64,000 bases of DNA from Ascarosepion bandense (taxonomy: Eukaryota > Mollusca > Cephalopoda > Sepiida > Sepiidae). Positions 53,035-63,059 of the stretch are shown here, one piece after another. The translations under genes and the position numbers were made by a program. Within the stretch, counting starts at the first letter, position 1, and each line of letters begins with the position of its first letter. Location: positions 3,369,501 through 3,433,500 of the forward strand of contig JBBBDQ010001688.1 of assembly GCA_037127315.1 (NCBI GenBank), read 5' to 3'. A model generated the notes under the pieces. It had not been told where the DNA came from, ran no database searches, and saw only the letters and a list, made by a program, of their open reading frames with translations.

Positions 53035-53140
53035 AAGGAAAAAAAGGTGACCAACCCCCCCCAAAAAAACAACAAAACAAAACAAACAAACAACAACAAC
53101 GACAGCAACAACAACAACAACAGCAGAAACAACAACAACA
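53035..53140. repeat. (CAA)n-rich stretch
   Basis: C-run, then imperfect AAC/ACA units to 53140. Confidence 0.9.
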
Positions 53141-53145
53141 AACAT

Positions 53146-53515
53146 TTTAAGTATTTACATTATTCGGACTATTTTCCTAATCTTCGTTGACATTTGTACG
53201 ACGTTTCGGCCGTTGTACGCTCCGGCCTTCTTCAGGTGCTAGGAATTTTGAACCGAACCCTTTATTACAATCTTTGGGGTATATCATCCTCATTCTCTGC
53301 GTTAAGCCTCGATTGGATTCATGAGTTATCTCCCTGTAACCCTGCAAGTTACTTGTTTCCTACTGTTGTAGCCTGGTATAGAACTCACAACTCTAAGAGT
53401 CAAGTCAGGAACTAACCAACGTCCTTAAGAACACATGGCCCAGTGGATATAGACGTTGGTTAGTTCCTGACTTGACTCTTAGAAATGTGAGTTCAATACA
53501 AAGCTACAGCTGTAT
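53146..53515. mobile_element. Head-to-head SINE-2 pair with intact hammerhead
   Basis: Minus copy at 53146-53430 and plus head fragment at 53431-53515 (A box TGGCCCAGTGG, B box AGTTCAATAC), joined at the tRNA ends as in the pair at 44.7 kb. The minus copy keeps an undamaged hammerhead core: CTGAAGA (53228-53234), stem II GGCCG/CGGCC, GAAA (53213-53216), ACGU and GUC. Confidence 0.82.
53207..53240 (-). ncRNA. Hammerhead motif of SINE-2, best preserved
   Basis: Core CTGAAGA, 5-bp stem II GGCCG/CGGCC with a 10-base loop, GAAA, self-complementary ACGU and triplet GUC. Adjacent stem I strands GCAC/GTAC pair with one mismatch. Confidence 0.65.
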
Positions 53516-53748
53516 ATACAATCGCTAGTCACTTAAATAAGTACTCGTAAACAAATTCTCTTTTATGTAATTTTCTAATTAATCAATAATATGACAGCAC
53601 TTTAAAAGATTTAAAAATTTAAACATGCGCTTGGTGGTATGCTGAATTACATTGGCGGTATACTAAAAAAAGGTGATTAAACTTTCTTTGAAGTCGTTTG
53701 TGCCAGACAGATGGATCTGTGTATTATAAATGGAATACCGACCAACTA
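53516..53748. other. No recognised feature
   Basis: AT-rich spacer. Confidence 0.4.
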
Positions 53749-53749
53749 A

Positions 53750-53797
<48 letters not shown>
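53749..53797. repeat. (TA)n microsatellite
   Basis: About 23 TA units with one TG interruption. Confidence 0.95.
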
Positions 53798-53801
<4 letters not shown>

Positions 53802-54240
53802 GAAGACAAGAGGAAAACTGTATTTAACTCGCCTGCGCTTTTTGTCCTTTGATGGACTTTATCAAGGCAAAAAGACGAAATTACCTATCTATAAACAAAC
53901 AGTTTTGGCAACTATAAACAAACAGTTTTGGCAACTATAAAAAACGCTCACAAATCATTCACAAAGATTAACATAATATTTTAGTTTCAGAAACTCTTTC
54001 ATGTGTAGTGCAAAGTCACGAGATGTTAAAATGAATGGAATTCAACCGTTTTCCTTGGATATTTTATTATGTATATTAGTCTGTTTCAGTATCCTTTCCA
54101 TAAGCAAACACACAACTAAATCCTCTACAGAAAACCAATGTAGTGTATCAATTTACATGCACGTTCAGAGATTGTATCTCTGGTATTAATAATAAACCCA
54201 CTACATATATTGGTTTTACTACAGCCCATATTCTCCTCGA
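53802..54240 (-). mobile_element. Repeat Z copy 2 (inverted), hammerhead mutated
   Basis: Reverse complement of 51960-52380. Core again TTGATAA, stem II GTCC/GGAC, but GAAA has become AAAA. A 24-bp segment (about 53890-53938, AAACAAACAGTTTTGGCAAC) is duplicated. Confidence 0.72.
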
Positions 54241-54775
54241 GACTTACCTGTCACCTTTCTAATTAGATTTCAATTAAACAACATTTCTTAGAAAAAAAGC
54301 CATGTAGGTAATATCAGACAGATTTTAGTCAACAATACAATAATACTCACTTATACACACAGTAAAAAGAACCTTCAGATATTAGAGGCCATGTACATAA
54401 AATAAAAACAACCCACACTTAATAAAATCACGTTTAAATCTGGTCATAACATATAACATTGCATTTAGATATACGGTTCTGTTAACATTTCGAGCTCTCA
54501 CGCGGTGTGACGTCATAGAACCGCATTACGAATTTACGAACTGCGTTTGCTATTTGGCAATTGTTATCGTTGCTTCGCAAAGGTTTATGTCAACACAAGA
54601 TAAAATCGTCTTTGATGTTTTTATGTTAACTTCCCTGTAACCTCTCTTAATAAAAAATTATCCAAGTGTTGGAGAAATTTTGTCTTTATTTTCACCTGAA
54701 ATTAAAGCCAAAATACGATGTTTAGAACGGCTCAAAATGAAACATAATAGACATTCATGGTCTCTTATATTTAAC
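54241..54775. other. No recognised gene
   Basis: A consensus CRE-like TGACGTCA lies at 54508-54515 within a somewhat GC-richer patch. I see no transcript evidence to call it a promoter. Confidence 0.35.
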
Positions 54776-54797
54776 AGTATATATATATATATATATA
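54776..54797. repeat. (TA)n microsatellite
   Basis: About 10 TA units at the Helitron C start. Confidence 0.92.
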
Positions 54798-55127
54798 TAA
54801 ACTTATTTATAAATGGAACTTTGTGTGTGTGTCTGTGTGTGTGTGTCTGTGTGTGTGTGTGTCTGTGTGTCCGTTACCTATAGACTCCGAAACGGCTGAA
54901 CCGATTTTCTTGAAAATTTACACAGTTGTACTATAAGCGTCTGCAAGGGTTCTTAGCTAGGTTTTGTGTCGAGGTACCCCCGATAAATATCGAAAATCGA
55001 TAATCGAAAAAATCGGGTTATAGAAGTAGTGGTCCGATTTTAATCAAATTGGAAACACTCATAGACAAAGACATAAGAAACGATATTCAGAAGTTTCAAA
55101 GTTGTAGTTCTTAAGTGCAGAAAATCG

Positions 55128-55167
<40 letters not shown>

Positions 55168-55552
55168 GCAATATGTTTGTGTGTGTGTCTGTTTATCTGC
55201 CTGTATGTCTGTATTTTTTTCAGCCCTTTTATTTTAGTTTTGCTTCGGGGTTGGCTCTAAGTAGGTACAAATTATAGTTCTTAGTCTCAGCCATGATACC
55301 ATTTACTCAGAGGACTTATTTAGCCTTCAAAATTCAGTTGACGACGAAAAAACGTATTTGATATCGATACCAGGAAATCAATATTTGACTTACATCCATT
55401 CATTTTTCTTTCAGTCTACGGTTTCGCTTTACCTGGAAACAACTATTGCTTTTTAGTCTTTCGTGAGAACGTCCAAAGAGTCTGAACTCCAGGACCATGG
55501 ATTAGTTTTAAAGCTTTCATTACACCCGCGCAACGCCAGGCTATACCGCTAG
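54794..55552 (+). mobile_element. Non-autonomous Helitron (Helitron C)
   Basis: Start TATAAACTTATTTATAAATG (TC changed to TA by the adjoining repeat), end CCCGCGCAACGCCAGGC, then TATACCGCTAG before T. Contains both the B-type internal start (TATAAAAGGCAATATG at about 55160) and the about 150-bp 3' block shared with Helitron A, so it is the most complete of the three. No Rep/helicase coding sequence. Confidence 0.85.
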
Positions 55553-55575
55553 TATATATATATATATATATATAA
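55553..55575. repeat. (TA)n microsatellite
   Basis: About 10 TA units after the Helitron end. Confidence 0.93.
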
Positions 55576-55884
55576 ATTCACAGAGAATAGCCCCTAAAAA
55601 TTCACTGCGTGATACTTCTGTTACAGAAACGCCTTTGTTGATAAAAGAGCTCTGGGAAGAATGACCCGACCGATTTAAGCTGATAGAATGGAAATAAGAT
55701 CTCAAATAGCAAACTCTTTACAATGACGATATAAAGTAGAGCATCTCTGAAAACAGACAATACGTTGACCCTTGAAGTCGATTAATTACGCTATATTAAA
55801 ACACAGAGTGTCGCTGATACAGCCTATGATGTAGCGTTGTGTTTTGAAAAACCGAAGCCAGTGACGGCTCGAAACATATCTTCC
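55576..55884. other. No recognised feature
   Basis: Mixed sequence; a word TGACGGCTCGAAAC near 55862 resembles a hammerhead 3' part without the rest. Confidence 0.4.
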
Positions 55885-56200
55885 TTATTACAACATTTCT
55901 GCCCTTGTATTCTCAGGCCTTCATCAGTTGGTTGTCGATACAGGTAACTTTTAGAGAATTTCGAACTGAAAATCTTTATTTCAACCGCCAGGAAGATTTT
56001 GCTGTTTAGATATGTCGAAATGATGTCTTATTGAGTTCATATTGGTGTCGAACTAATAGAGTAAGGCAGGTTGCTGTTTTAATGTTGATAATATAGTGGG
56101 TAGGGCTTTCTTTTGAAGGGTAGTTGTATATTGTTGCAGATTAACGGAATCTGGCCTCGTTGTCGATAGCCCACTATAAGTCATAAAAAGATTATAAAAC
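55885..56200 (-). mobile_element. Distant SINE-2 relative with hammerhead-like motif
   Basis: Minus strand order: CAGTTCGAAATTCTC, then CTGATGA (about 55920-55926), GGCCT...AGGGC, GAAA. The order and spacing recall SINE-2, but the head could not be verified and stem I does not pair well. Confidence 0.45.
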
Positions 56201-57429
56201 CAAGAAAAGCAAATTGAGTTGAGAAATAACATTTTATATATACACATATCAATTAAAGTTTTTACAATTAAAGTAATCCTTTAAATATGGGTCCAACGGA
56301 CGTTAAAATCTTCAAGGCAATAAAATGCTGAAAAAGAGAATTTATGCTTAGGTATGTGGGAGTGTTGTAAGTAAGGAATGTCTTTGATGTATCCACTCCT
56401 TTAGTCAGTAAGTAGTTTTGAGACAGCGAAGAAGGAAAAGGAGAGGTGAAGGCAACGAGCATAGTAATCCACTTAACTTGGTCAAGGGAGATACTAATTA
56501 CTCTCGTCTCTCTCGAGTCAGTCCGTGTGTGTCTGGGTCTGTCTGTCTGTCTGTCTGTCGATGCTTTCTGTATCGGCTTTTTATATCTTCTTTTTGGATA
56601 GCAGCAGATCATTTAGGAATTCACAGTAGTATTTGATTCTGGGCTTCCCATTGGCCGATAAATAAAATTCGCGTAGACTCGCGAACTGGAATTTAATATT
56701 TAATTAATTTTTAGTTTTCAACCAGAACATCTGCGCGAAGCCGGATGCGCACCGACGAGTTTTGGTCTTTTGATTTTTGGTCGTGAGAGTGTAAACATCC
56801 GGTTTCTCGCTATGCTCGGTCGGTATCACCACAATAATTCAATCGAACGTGTTCTATAAGAAAATTTCCGCTCTCAGTTTCAGAGAGGGAAACTAATTAT
56901 GACGGGTTAAAGAGGGAAATAGAAAAAAATTAAATGATGAAATTTGCAGTAAATCTGATTTGTACACTTTCAAACACTTTACAAAACATCGTAAAAAGAA
57001 ATTGATATTTTTTAGTAAGAAATTTGATTTCATTTGATGCCAAAAGTTCTATTTTCAATGCTACAGGTGACTAAAAGAGAAAAAAAAACTATTTAAAAAA
57101 ACATTACCGGTAAAAGTGGCTGTGCAACAGGAAATTGAGAAATAGATGGGGAGGCAGAGAGATTTATTTAATACGGTTGCAATAAATTTCAACTGACTTA
57201 AATCTAAATTGCATCTTTTATACTAAACTTCGCCTATTACAAGGCTCGATATCCAATCAAGATAGAGGGTTAATCTTTACATGGTTATGATACATGGGTT
57301 AAGTAATATCAATGAAAAGAAAAGTAGTGGTAGGAAGAGAAGATCATAAGCATAACAAAAAGAGAAAATGATCTATCCTTCCTATCCGTATAATCATAAC
57401 AACACAACGATCTTTGAAACAGATGCGCT

Positions 57430-57433
<4 letters not shown>
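56201..57433. other. No recognised gene
   Basis: Contains a (TCTG)n run at about 56534-56560. A stretch at 56640-56830 is GC-richer, with CCCATTGGCC, but has no exon signals that I would defend. Confidence 0.4.

Positions 57434-57475
<42 letters not shown>
57434..57475. repeat. (TA)n microsatellite
   Basis: About 21 TA units. Confidence 0.96.
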
Positions 57476-57477
<2 letters not shown>

Positions 57478-57610
57478 TTTCGTTGAATAATATAGATAAG
57501 TTTTGTCTATTTATTTTGTGTAGGATCCTTTCGTATAGTCTGATAAGCTTGATGGTGCTATCGTTAAAAGACGACAAAAAATCATGGTAATTGTTGATTT
57601 TTTTATCAGG

Positions 57611-57646
57611 TCTGAGCTTTCGGCTTACATAAGCCATTCTCAAAGA
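57611..57646 (-). ncRNA. Variant hammerhead motif with U3/A8 core
   Basis: Minus strand: stem I TCT/AGA, core TTGAGAA (57637-57643), one bulged U, stem II GGCTT/AAGCC with loop ATGT, GAAA (57618-57621), self-complementary AGCU, then C17. Same double change (U3, A8) as at 52.3 kb, in an unrelated repeat. Confidence 0.5.
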
Positions 57647-57926
57647 ATGAACATTAACATATAGGGAACATAGAACATTTAAGTTATTAACAAAGTAGAA
57701 GTGAACAAAGAGAATTCAATCAAAAAGTATGCTTAGACAAGAAAATAATAAACGAAAACTCAAAATCCTGGAAGCTATCTACATCAAACAACTTAAACCT
57801 GGCTTGAATACGATAAATTTTGATATCTTTACTAACATACTCCAATGCCTGTAATCGGATCAAGAACCACACCACCACCATTTTGTCACTGTCTGCAGCC
57901 ATCAGCCACTGTAAAAATGGACTTGT

Positions 57927-57930
<4 letters not shown>
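57647..57930. other. No recognised feature
   Basis: AT-rich; may be the outer part of a Penelope-like terminal repeat. Confidence 0.35.

Positions 57931-57961
<31 letters not shown>
57931..57961. repeat. (TA)n microsatellite
   Basis: About 15 TA units. Confidence 0.95.
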
Positions 57962-57963
<2 letters not shown>

Positions 57964-58033
57964 GAAAAACTGCTAAAAAGTTGTAAGTTTAAAAATGTAT
58001 TTTTTTGACAGTATTTGTTTATTTCTATTATTA

Positions 58034-58075
58034 TATTTGATATTTCAAACCGTCCTCGGTCCGTCATCAGAAACA
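58034..58075 (-). ncRNA. Hammerhead motif downstream of PLE-gamma
   Basis: Minus strand: stem I TGTTT/AAATA, core CTGATGA (58064-58070), stem II GGACCG/CGGTTT (two G-U) with loop AGGA, GAAA (58043-58046), self-complementary AUAU, triplet AUC. It lies about 150 bp 3' of the PLE-gamma stop on the same strand, the position expected for the terminal repeat hammerhead of Penelope-like elements. Confidence 0.68.
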
Positions 58076-58221
58076 AATGATTTTAAAATTTAAATTAGAA
58101 ACGTATTTCGCGAGAGCGTTCGTGGAGAGAGATTGTTTACATCACGTGACGCAGAAAGCGACAGATTTTTAAAAAATATTTGTAAACGTAAACCTATCTT
58201 TAATAATACTTATAATTTTTT

Positions 58222-60441
58222 TTAATTGTATCTAAAAAATGTGTAGCTATTGAAATATTTATAAAGATTCAAAACACCTAAGTCCCTATTTAACCCTAGC
58301 TTGTGTGTATTTAATTTTAAAATCAAGTATTTTTCTTTCTTTCTGTGTGAGTGTGTAGAACTAAAATCGGAGTCTATTAGTAAACATTTGCAGTTTTCTA
58401 AAGTGTGACCCCGTTGATTGAAGTGAACTGCTAGGGGGGAATATTGGTTGTTCTGGCGTATACTAAGTTTGTGATTATTGAAACGAAATCTAAAGCTATT
58501 ACCAGATTCACCAATGTATCCACTATTTGGACATATTGAACAGAAGAGAAAATATATAATGTTTTGGCTGTCACAGGTGAGGCGTGGTTGGTGCAATTTG
58601 ATTTTGGTGTTGGGTAGAGAGAATATTGCGTCGTTAACTAAATGTGTACAAATTAAGCACCGGGGTTTCTGACATTTGAAATTCCCTGATAGGTTTGTAT
58701 TTTTTAGATATTTGGTAGAAGTGAGGATAGCTGATAGGTTGGGTGTTTGTTTCATTGTATTTATGGGTGGTTTATCGAAAATGTCTTTGATTATTTTGTT
58801 TGATTGGAGGTTCTTCTAATCATTTTTAAAATTTTTGATAAGTGTGTGGCAATATTGATTGTGGTTAAAAGCCATGGGAATTCGGTTGTTGTTTTTTCTT
58901 TTCTTGTATGTGAGAGGTGTGTTACGATTTATGTGGATGGTTTTATTTACTGCTTCTTTTATTATTTTTATTGGGTATTTACATTTTAGAAATTACTTTG
59001 CTAGGTTATTAATGTTGTATAGAAAATCTTGATGGTCTCAGCATATGCGTTTGATTCTTAGAAATGAGCTGTATACGATAGATTTTTTTAATTTAAGGGG
59101 ATGACAACTGTTAAAGTGTAGGAATTTATGTTGGTTTGTGGGTTTGTTGTATAGACTGGTGGAAAGTGTATGTTGTTTAATTTTATCATGACGTCTAAGG
59201 AAGGGACGGATGTGTATGAGTACTCCATGGTAAATTTAATTGTATTGTGGAAGTTGTTGCAGAAAGTAAAAAAGATTTTTAATTTTTCTAATCCATGAGT
59301 CCATAATAAGAAAATGTCATCAATGTATCTAAAATAATGTGATGGCTTATATTGTGAATTGTCTGGTATCTTTATTTCTAGAATGTGCATAAAGATATTG
59401 GCATAACTAGGTGCCATTTTCGTGCCCATTGCTGTGCCACTAATCTGTAAATATTGTTTGTTGTTGAATTTAAAATTATTATGTGTTAAAATGAAATTTA
59501 TTAATTGGCATATATCTGTAATTTGGTAGTTTGCGTTTACTAAGGATCTCATGGCAAGCTGATACTCCTTCAACATGTGGAATGTTCGTGTACAGAGACG
59601 TAACATCCATCGTTAGGATATTATCATCGTAGACTAAGTTAATGTTTTGTAATTTGTTGAGAAAGTCAGTAGTGTCTCTAATATAACTAGGTATGTCAGG
59701 CAATAAAGGTTTTAAGATATTGTCTATGTACCCAGATATAAGTTCTGTGAAGGTACCAATGCCTGATATTATGGATCTGCCAGGTGGTGTGATTTTAAGG
59801 GCTTTTGAAATTTTATAGATCTCTTCATTATTTGATTGTTTAGTATGATGTGGGTTGGATGAAGAGGTGTTAGGGTGTTTTTCTGAAATTATTTTGGGGA
59901 GTTTATGTCGTTTGGTGATAGTATAGAATGTTGCTGTTTTGGGGTTCTCAGGAATAATAGATTTTATTTTATTTTTCATGTTGTGATTTAGGTTCTGAAT
60001 GAGAAGTGATAATTCTGTTTTGTAAGTGCTAGTCGGATCTAGAGGTAAGGGTACATAGAACCTGTTATTTTGAAGTTGTGATTCTACTTCTTTAATATAG
60101 TTGTTAGTGTCTAAGATGGTTATAGCTCCGCCCTTATCGGCTGGTACGATAATTATATCTCGGTTGTTTTTAAGTGTATAGATGGCTTGGTGTTCTACGT
60201 TGGATAAGTTGTGTGTTTTTGTTTGGTGTCCTTTGTTTTTTAAAAAGTTATCCATGTGTTGTCTGGCTTTGTTGGCATATTGATCCAAGTGTTGGTTACG
60301 TCCGCTTGGTGGAGTCCATAGGGTATTATGTTTCGTAAGAGGAAGTTTGGAGCATGATTGTTTAGCGCTGTTGTCAGTAGAAGTAGATTTGTTGTCTGAG
60401 AAATATTCTTTTAGTCTCAGTCTACGAAGGTATTTTTCCAT
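58222..60441 (-). pseudogene. Penelope-like retroelement, nearly complete ORF (PLE-gamma)
   Basis: From 60441: an N-terminal region, VPADKGGAITILDTNNY (about codon 100), TFYTITKRHKLP, GRSIISGIGTFTE, ILTMDVTSLYTNIPH (motif A aspartate), then in the next frame LQISGTAMGTKMAPSYANIF (motif B) and YFRYIDDIFLLW (catalytic YIDD). The last frame has CQKPRCLIC, IIYFLFC ... SGYIGESGNSFRFRF (GIY-YIG nuclease with its arginine) and a C-terminus at 58222. The RT copies RNA and the GIY-YIG nuclease cuts the target. About 740 codons in total. Frameshifts near 59560 and 59110 and stops near 58990 and 58820 disable it; the catalytic residues named are intact. A hammerhead follows downstream. Confidence 0.9.
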
Positions 60442-60542
60442 ATCTTAGCAAAGGTTTAGATATATATTCATATTTATACACACATATATATTTTCATATG
60501 AGAATATGAGAAAATATATGAAAGTAAAGACCCAATAGAAAC

Positions 60543-60546
<4 letters not shown>

Positions 60547-60597
<51 letters not shown>
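60547..60597. repeat. (AG)n microsatellite
   Basis: About 25 GA units. Confidence 0.97.
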
Positions 60598-60600
<3 letters not shown>

Positions 60601-61240
60601 AAATTTGGCTGGAAGTGTATTGTAGACAAATATTGACATCGGTTACACGGTGTCTGGGATCAAATCCTTTCGCATTTTTTAAGAAAAGAAAAATTGTAGT
60701 TTTATAAAGAAAAAAAAAGAGTAAAAAGAAATAGAAAGTGAAGAGGAATACAAAGAGGAAAAAAGTGAGAAAATATAGAGAAGAGAAAAATGGGGAGAAA
60801 CAATGGAAATGGCAAAAAGAGAGAAATTTTAAACTTTGGCTGGAAGTGAATAGCAGACAGATATAGATATCGTTTACATTGTTTCAAGTTAAATCTTTTG
60901 GCATTCAAAAAAAAAAAAAAAAAAATAATGATGCGATCACATGCACAAACAGAAATAAATATTTACATTATTTTATTTTAATATTAATTTTAATTTAATT
61001 GAATTTTAATTTTAAATCTAAATTTACTTTATTTTATCTTTTCAGTTTATTACATTAGGTCTAATGAATTTATATCTTCGTGTTTTTTTTAAAAATCCTT
61101 TATTTTACGTTTTATGAATCATTTTTCTGTTTGTGTTTGTGATTTTATCATATTTTTAAAAATTCCAAAAAATTTAACTTGAAACACTGCAACCGGTGCC
61201 TGCAATTTACTGCCGACCAAAATTTAAAATTTCCCTTTGT
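60598..61240. repeat. Three copies of a small repeat, one inverted
   Basis: About 85-bp segments at 60598-60685, 60828-60915 and, inverted, 61160-61238 share TTTTAAA-TTTGGCTGGAAGT and GTTTCAAGTTAAA words. A poly-A run follows the second. Nature unknown. Confidence 0.6.
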
Positions 61241-61324
61241 TGTCAGTTTACTTACTTATTTGCAAACAGAAAAATTCTAGAAACATAGAAACCCTTAATT
61301 ATGAACATGACAAAGCATGATTTT

Positions 61325-61753
61325 CAAAAAAAAATCATATCACCCCAAGCAAGGCGTCGATAACGCCACTGATGCACAGGGGGCTACGTAAGGGTAAAAA
61401 GAATGGAAAGAGAAAGCCGGAAACCACATCCGAAACAAGGAACAAGGGATGAGCCTCTTCACCTGTTCAATAGACGTGGGTGGAGTGTGAACTGGGCGAT
61501 AGTTTAGTCTATCTACTCCAATTGAAAAAAAATAAAAGAAGAGAGTGAAAAGATTGGAAAAGAGAAAACCGGAAACCGCATCCTAAACAGGAAACAAGGG
61601 ATGAGCCTCTTCACCTGTTCAATAGACATGGGTGAGTGTGAACTGGGCGATAGTTTAGTCTATCTACTCCAATTGAAAAAAAATAAAAGAAGAGAGTGAA
61701 AAGATTGGAAAAGAGAAAACCGGAAACCGCATCCTAAACAGGAAACAAGGGAT
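61325..61753 (-). mobile_element. Family-T element with 151-bp tandem units and LINE-A tail
   Basis: On the minus strand two full 151-bp units and a partial one precede the LINE-A-type tail (CGCCTTGCTTGGGGTGATAT) at 61325-61397. Unit starts at 61405, 61556 and 61707. Units differ at only a few positions, so the tandem duplication is recent. Confidence 0.82.
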
Positions 61754-61779
61754 TTTTTTTCGTTTAATTTTCTTGCATG

Positions 61780-62556
61780 AGTTCAAACTGGGGCACCTTG
61801 CCTCCCAAACTTCTGCCATTATCAACAGAGCATGACGATATAGGTTCACAAGTAATCGGACAGTGCAAAGGTGGTTTCAAGAAATTCCGTACTGGTGATG
61901 AGAGCCTTGAAGATGAAGAAGATAGAGGACGGTCATGCAGTCTTGACAACGGACAATTGCAAGCAGTTGTTGAGCAAAACGCATGTCAATGTGTCAGAGA
62001 AATGTCTCAGACGCTTAGTATCAGCACTTCAACAGTCTCACGCCATTTGCAGAGTATTGGCAAGGTGAAAAAGTTCGATGAATGGGTTCCTTATGATCTC
62101 AAAGAAAATAAAAAATTAGGTGTTTTCAAACGTGCCCGATGCTCTTTCTGCGTAACACCAATGATCCCTTTCTTGTCCAAATAATCACTGGCGATGAAAA
62201 GTGGATCCTTTATGATAATCGTAAACGATCAGGTAAATAGTCCCCGAACATTTCCCATAGTCAAATTTGCATCAGCATAAAATTATGTCGACTGTCTGGT
62301 GGTCTGCAATTTGTGTTATACACTACAGATTTCTGGAATCCAATCAGAGCATTAATGCAGAGCTTTACTGCAATCAACTTGCTGAAACATGTGCACCTGA
62401 AAAAACTGGGACCTGCATTGGTGAATCGACGTGGTCCAATTCAGATCGATGATAATGCGCGGCCACATTTTGCTAGAGCGATGTTTTAAAAACTCACCGA
62501 TTTGGGATGGAAGGGTTTACCAAATTCTCCATATTCGTCTGATTATTATTTTTTTG
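61780..62556 (+). pseudogene. mariner-family transposase remnant
   Basis: Plus-strand frames show RWFQ, KFRTGDESLEDEE and VREMSQTLSISTSTVSRHLQ (helix-turn-helix, 61980-62050), DEWVPYDLKEN (about 62080), ITGDEKWILYDN (first catalytic aspartate, 62190), IQIDDNARPHFARAM (second, 62445) and WKGLPNSPYSSDYYFF (third, about 62505-62550). GDEKW, DNARPH and PYSPD are mariner signatures (DD34D type). Several frameshifts and stops. The C-terminus is cut off by a LINE-A insertion. No terminal inverted repeats found. Confidence 0.85.
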
Positions 62557-63035
62557 AAAGTATCGATTATATTGCAGATTCTCCTTTGGATTTTGTCGAG
62601 AACCTCAACATGAATAGCAGGATCAGAATACTGGCAACAGGATCCAATGCACGAACGAGTGGTTGATTTATAAATGTTCAAGATAGACACTGGTGAGAAA
62701 ACTTTCCGGTCGACACTTACTAGTGTTAGATGCAGCTATAAATTCGATGTGGCCATTTAATTTGAGGCTATTTGAGAGAGTGAGGTCCTGGAGACGCAGT
62801 GTGTGGCTCTTTAGGTGACTAGCGTCTTCCATTATGACGGTAGAAAACTTTCATTGGAGTGTTTAAAGGAGCCATTTACAAGCAATTACCTACCCCATTC
62901 AACCACAGATTGTAGGTACTTTTCAAGATCAGCATCAGATTGTCAGAATTACAATTCAAACGGCTGTATGTTGTGATGTCATCAGCATACTTGGGAACAG
63001 GTTACACTACTCAATTGTAATGATTCTAACGAGAC
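62556..63035 (-). pseudogene. LINE-A, inverted 5' segment of a twin-primed insertion
   Basis: The minus strand encodes PKYADDITTYSRLNCN (RT catalytic YADD box, near 62980), LKSTYNLWLN, then ILNIYKSTTRSCIGSCCQY and VLDKIQRRICNIIDTF (about 62556-62680). These precede, in the LINE-A protein order, the plus-strand part that starts at 63060. So one LINE copy has its 5' part flipped. Confidence 0.78.
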
Positions 63036-63059
63036 AAGCTTGCTAGGCATTACACCGAC

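Noticed and set aside
54508..54515. CRE-like TGACGTCA as a promoter element
   Set aside because: A single 8-mer in the absence of a start site, exon or conservation is not enough.
55885..55930. Hammerhead call in the distant SINE-2 relative
   Set aside because: CTGATGA and GAAA are in place but stem I strands do not pair and the cleavage triplet is ambiguous.
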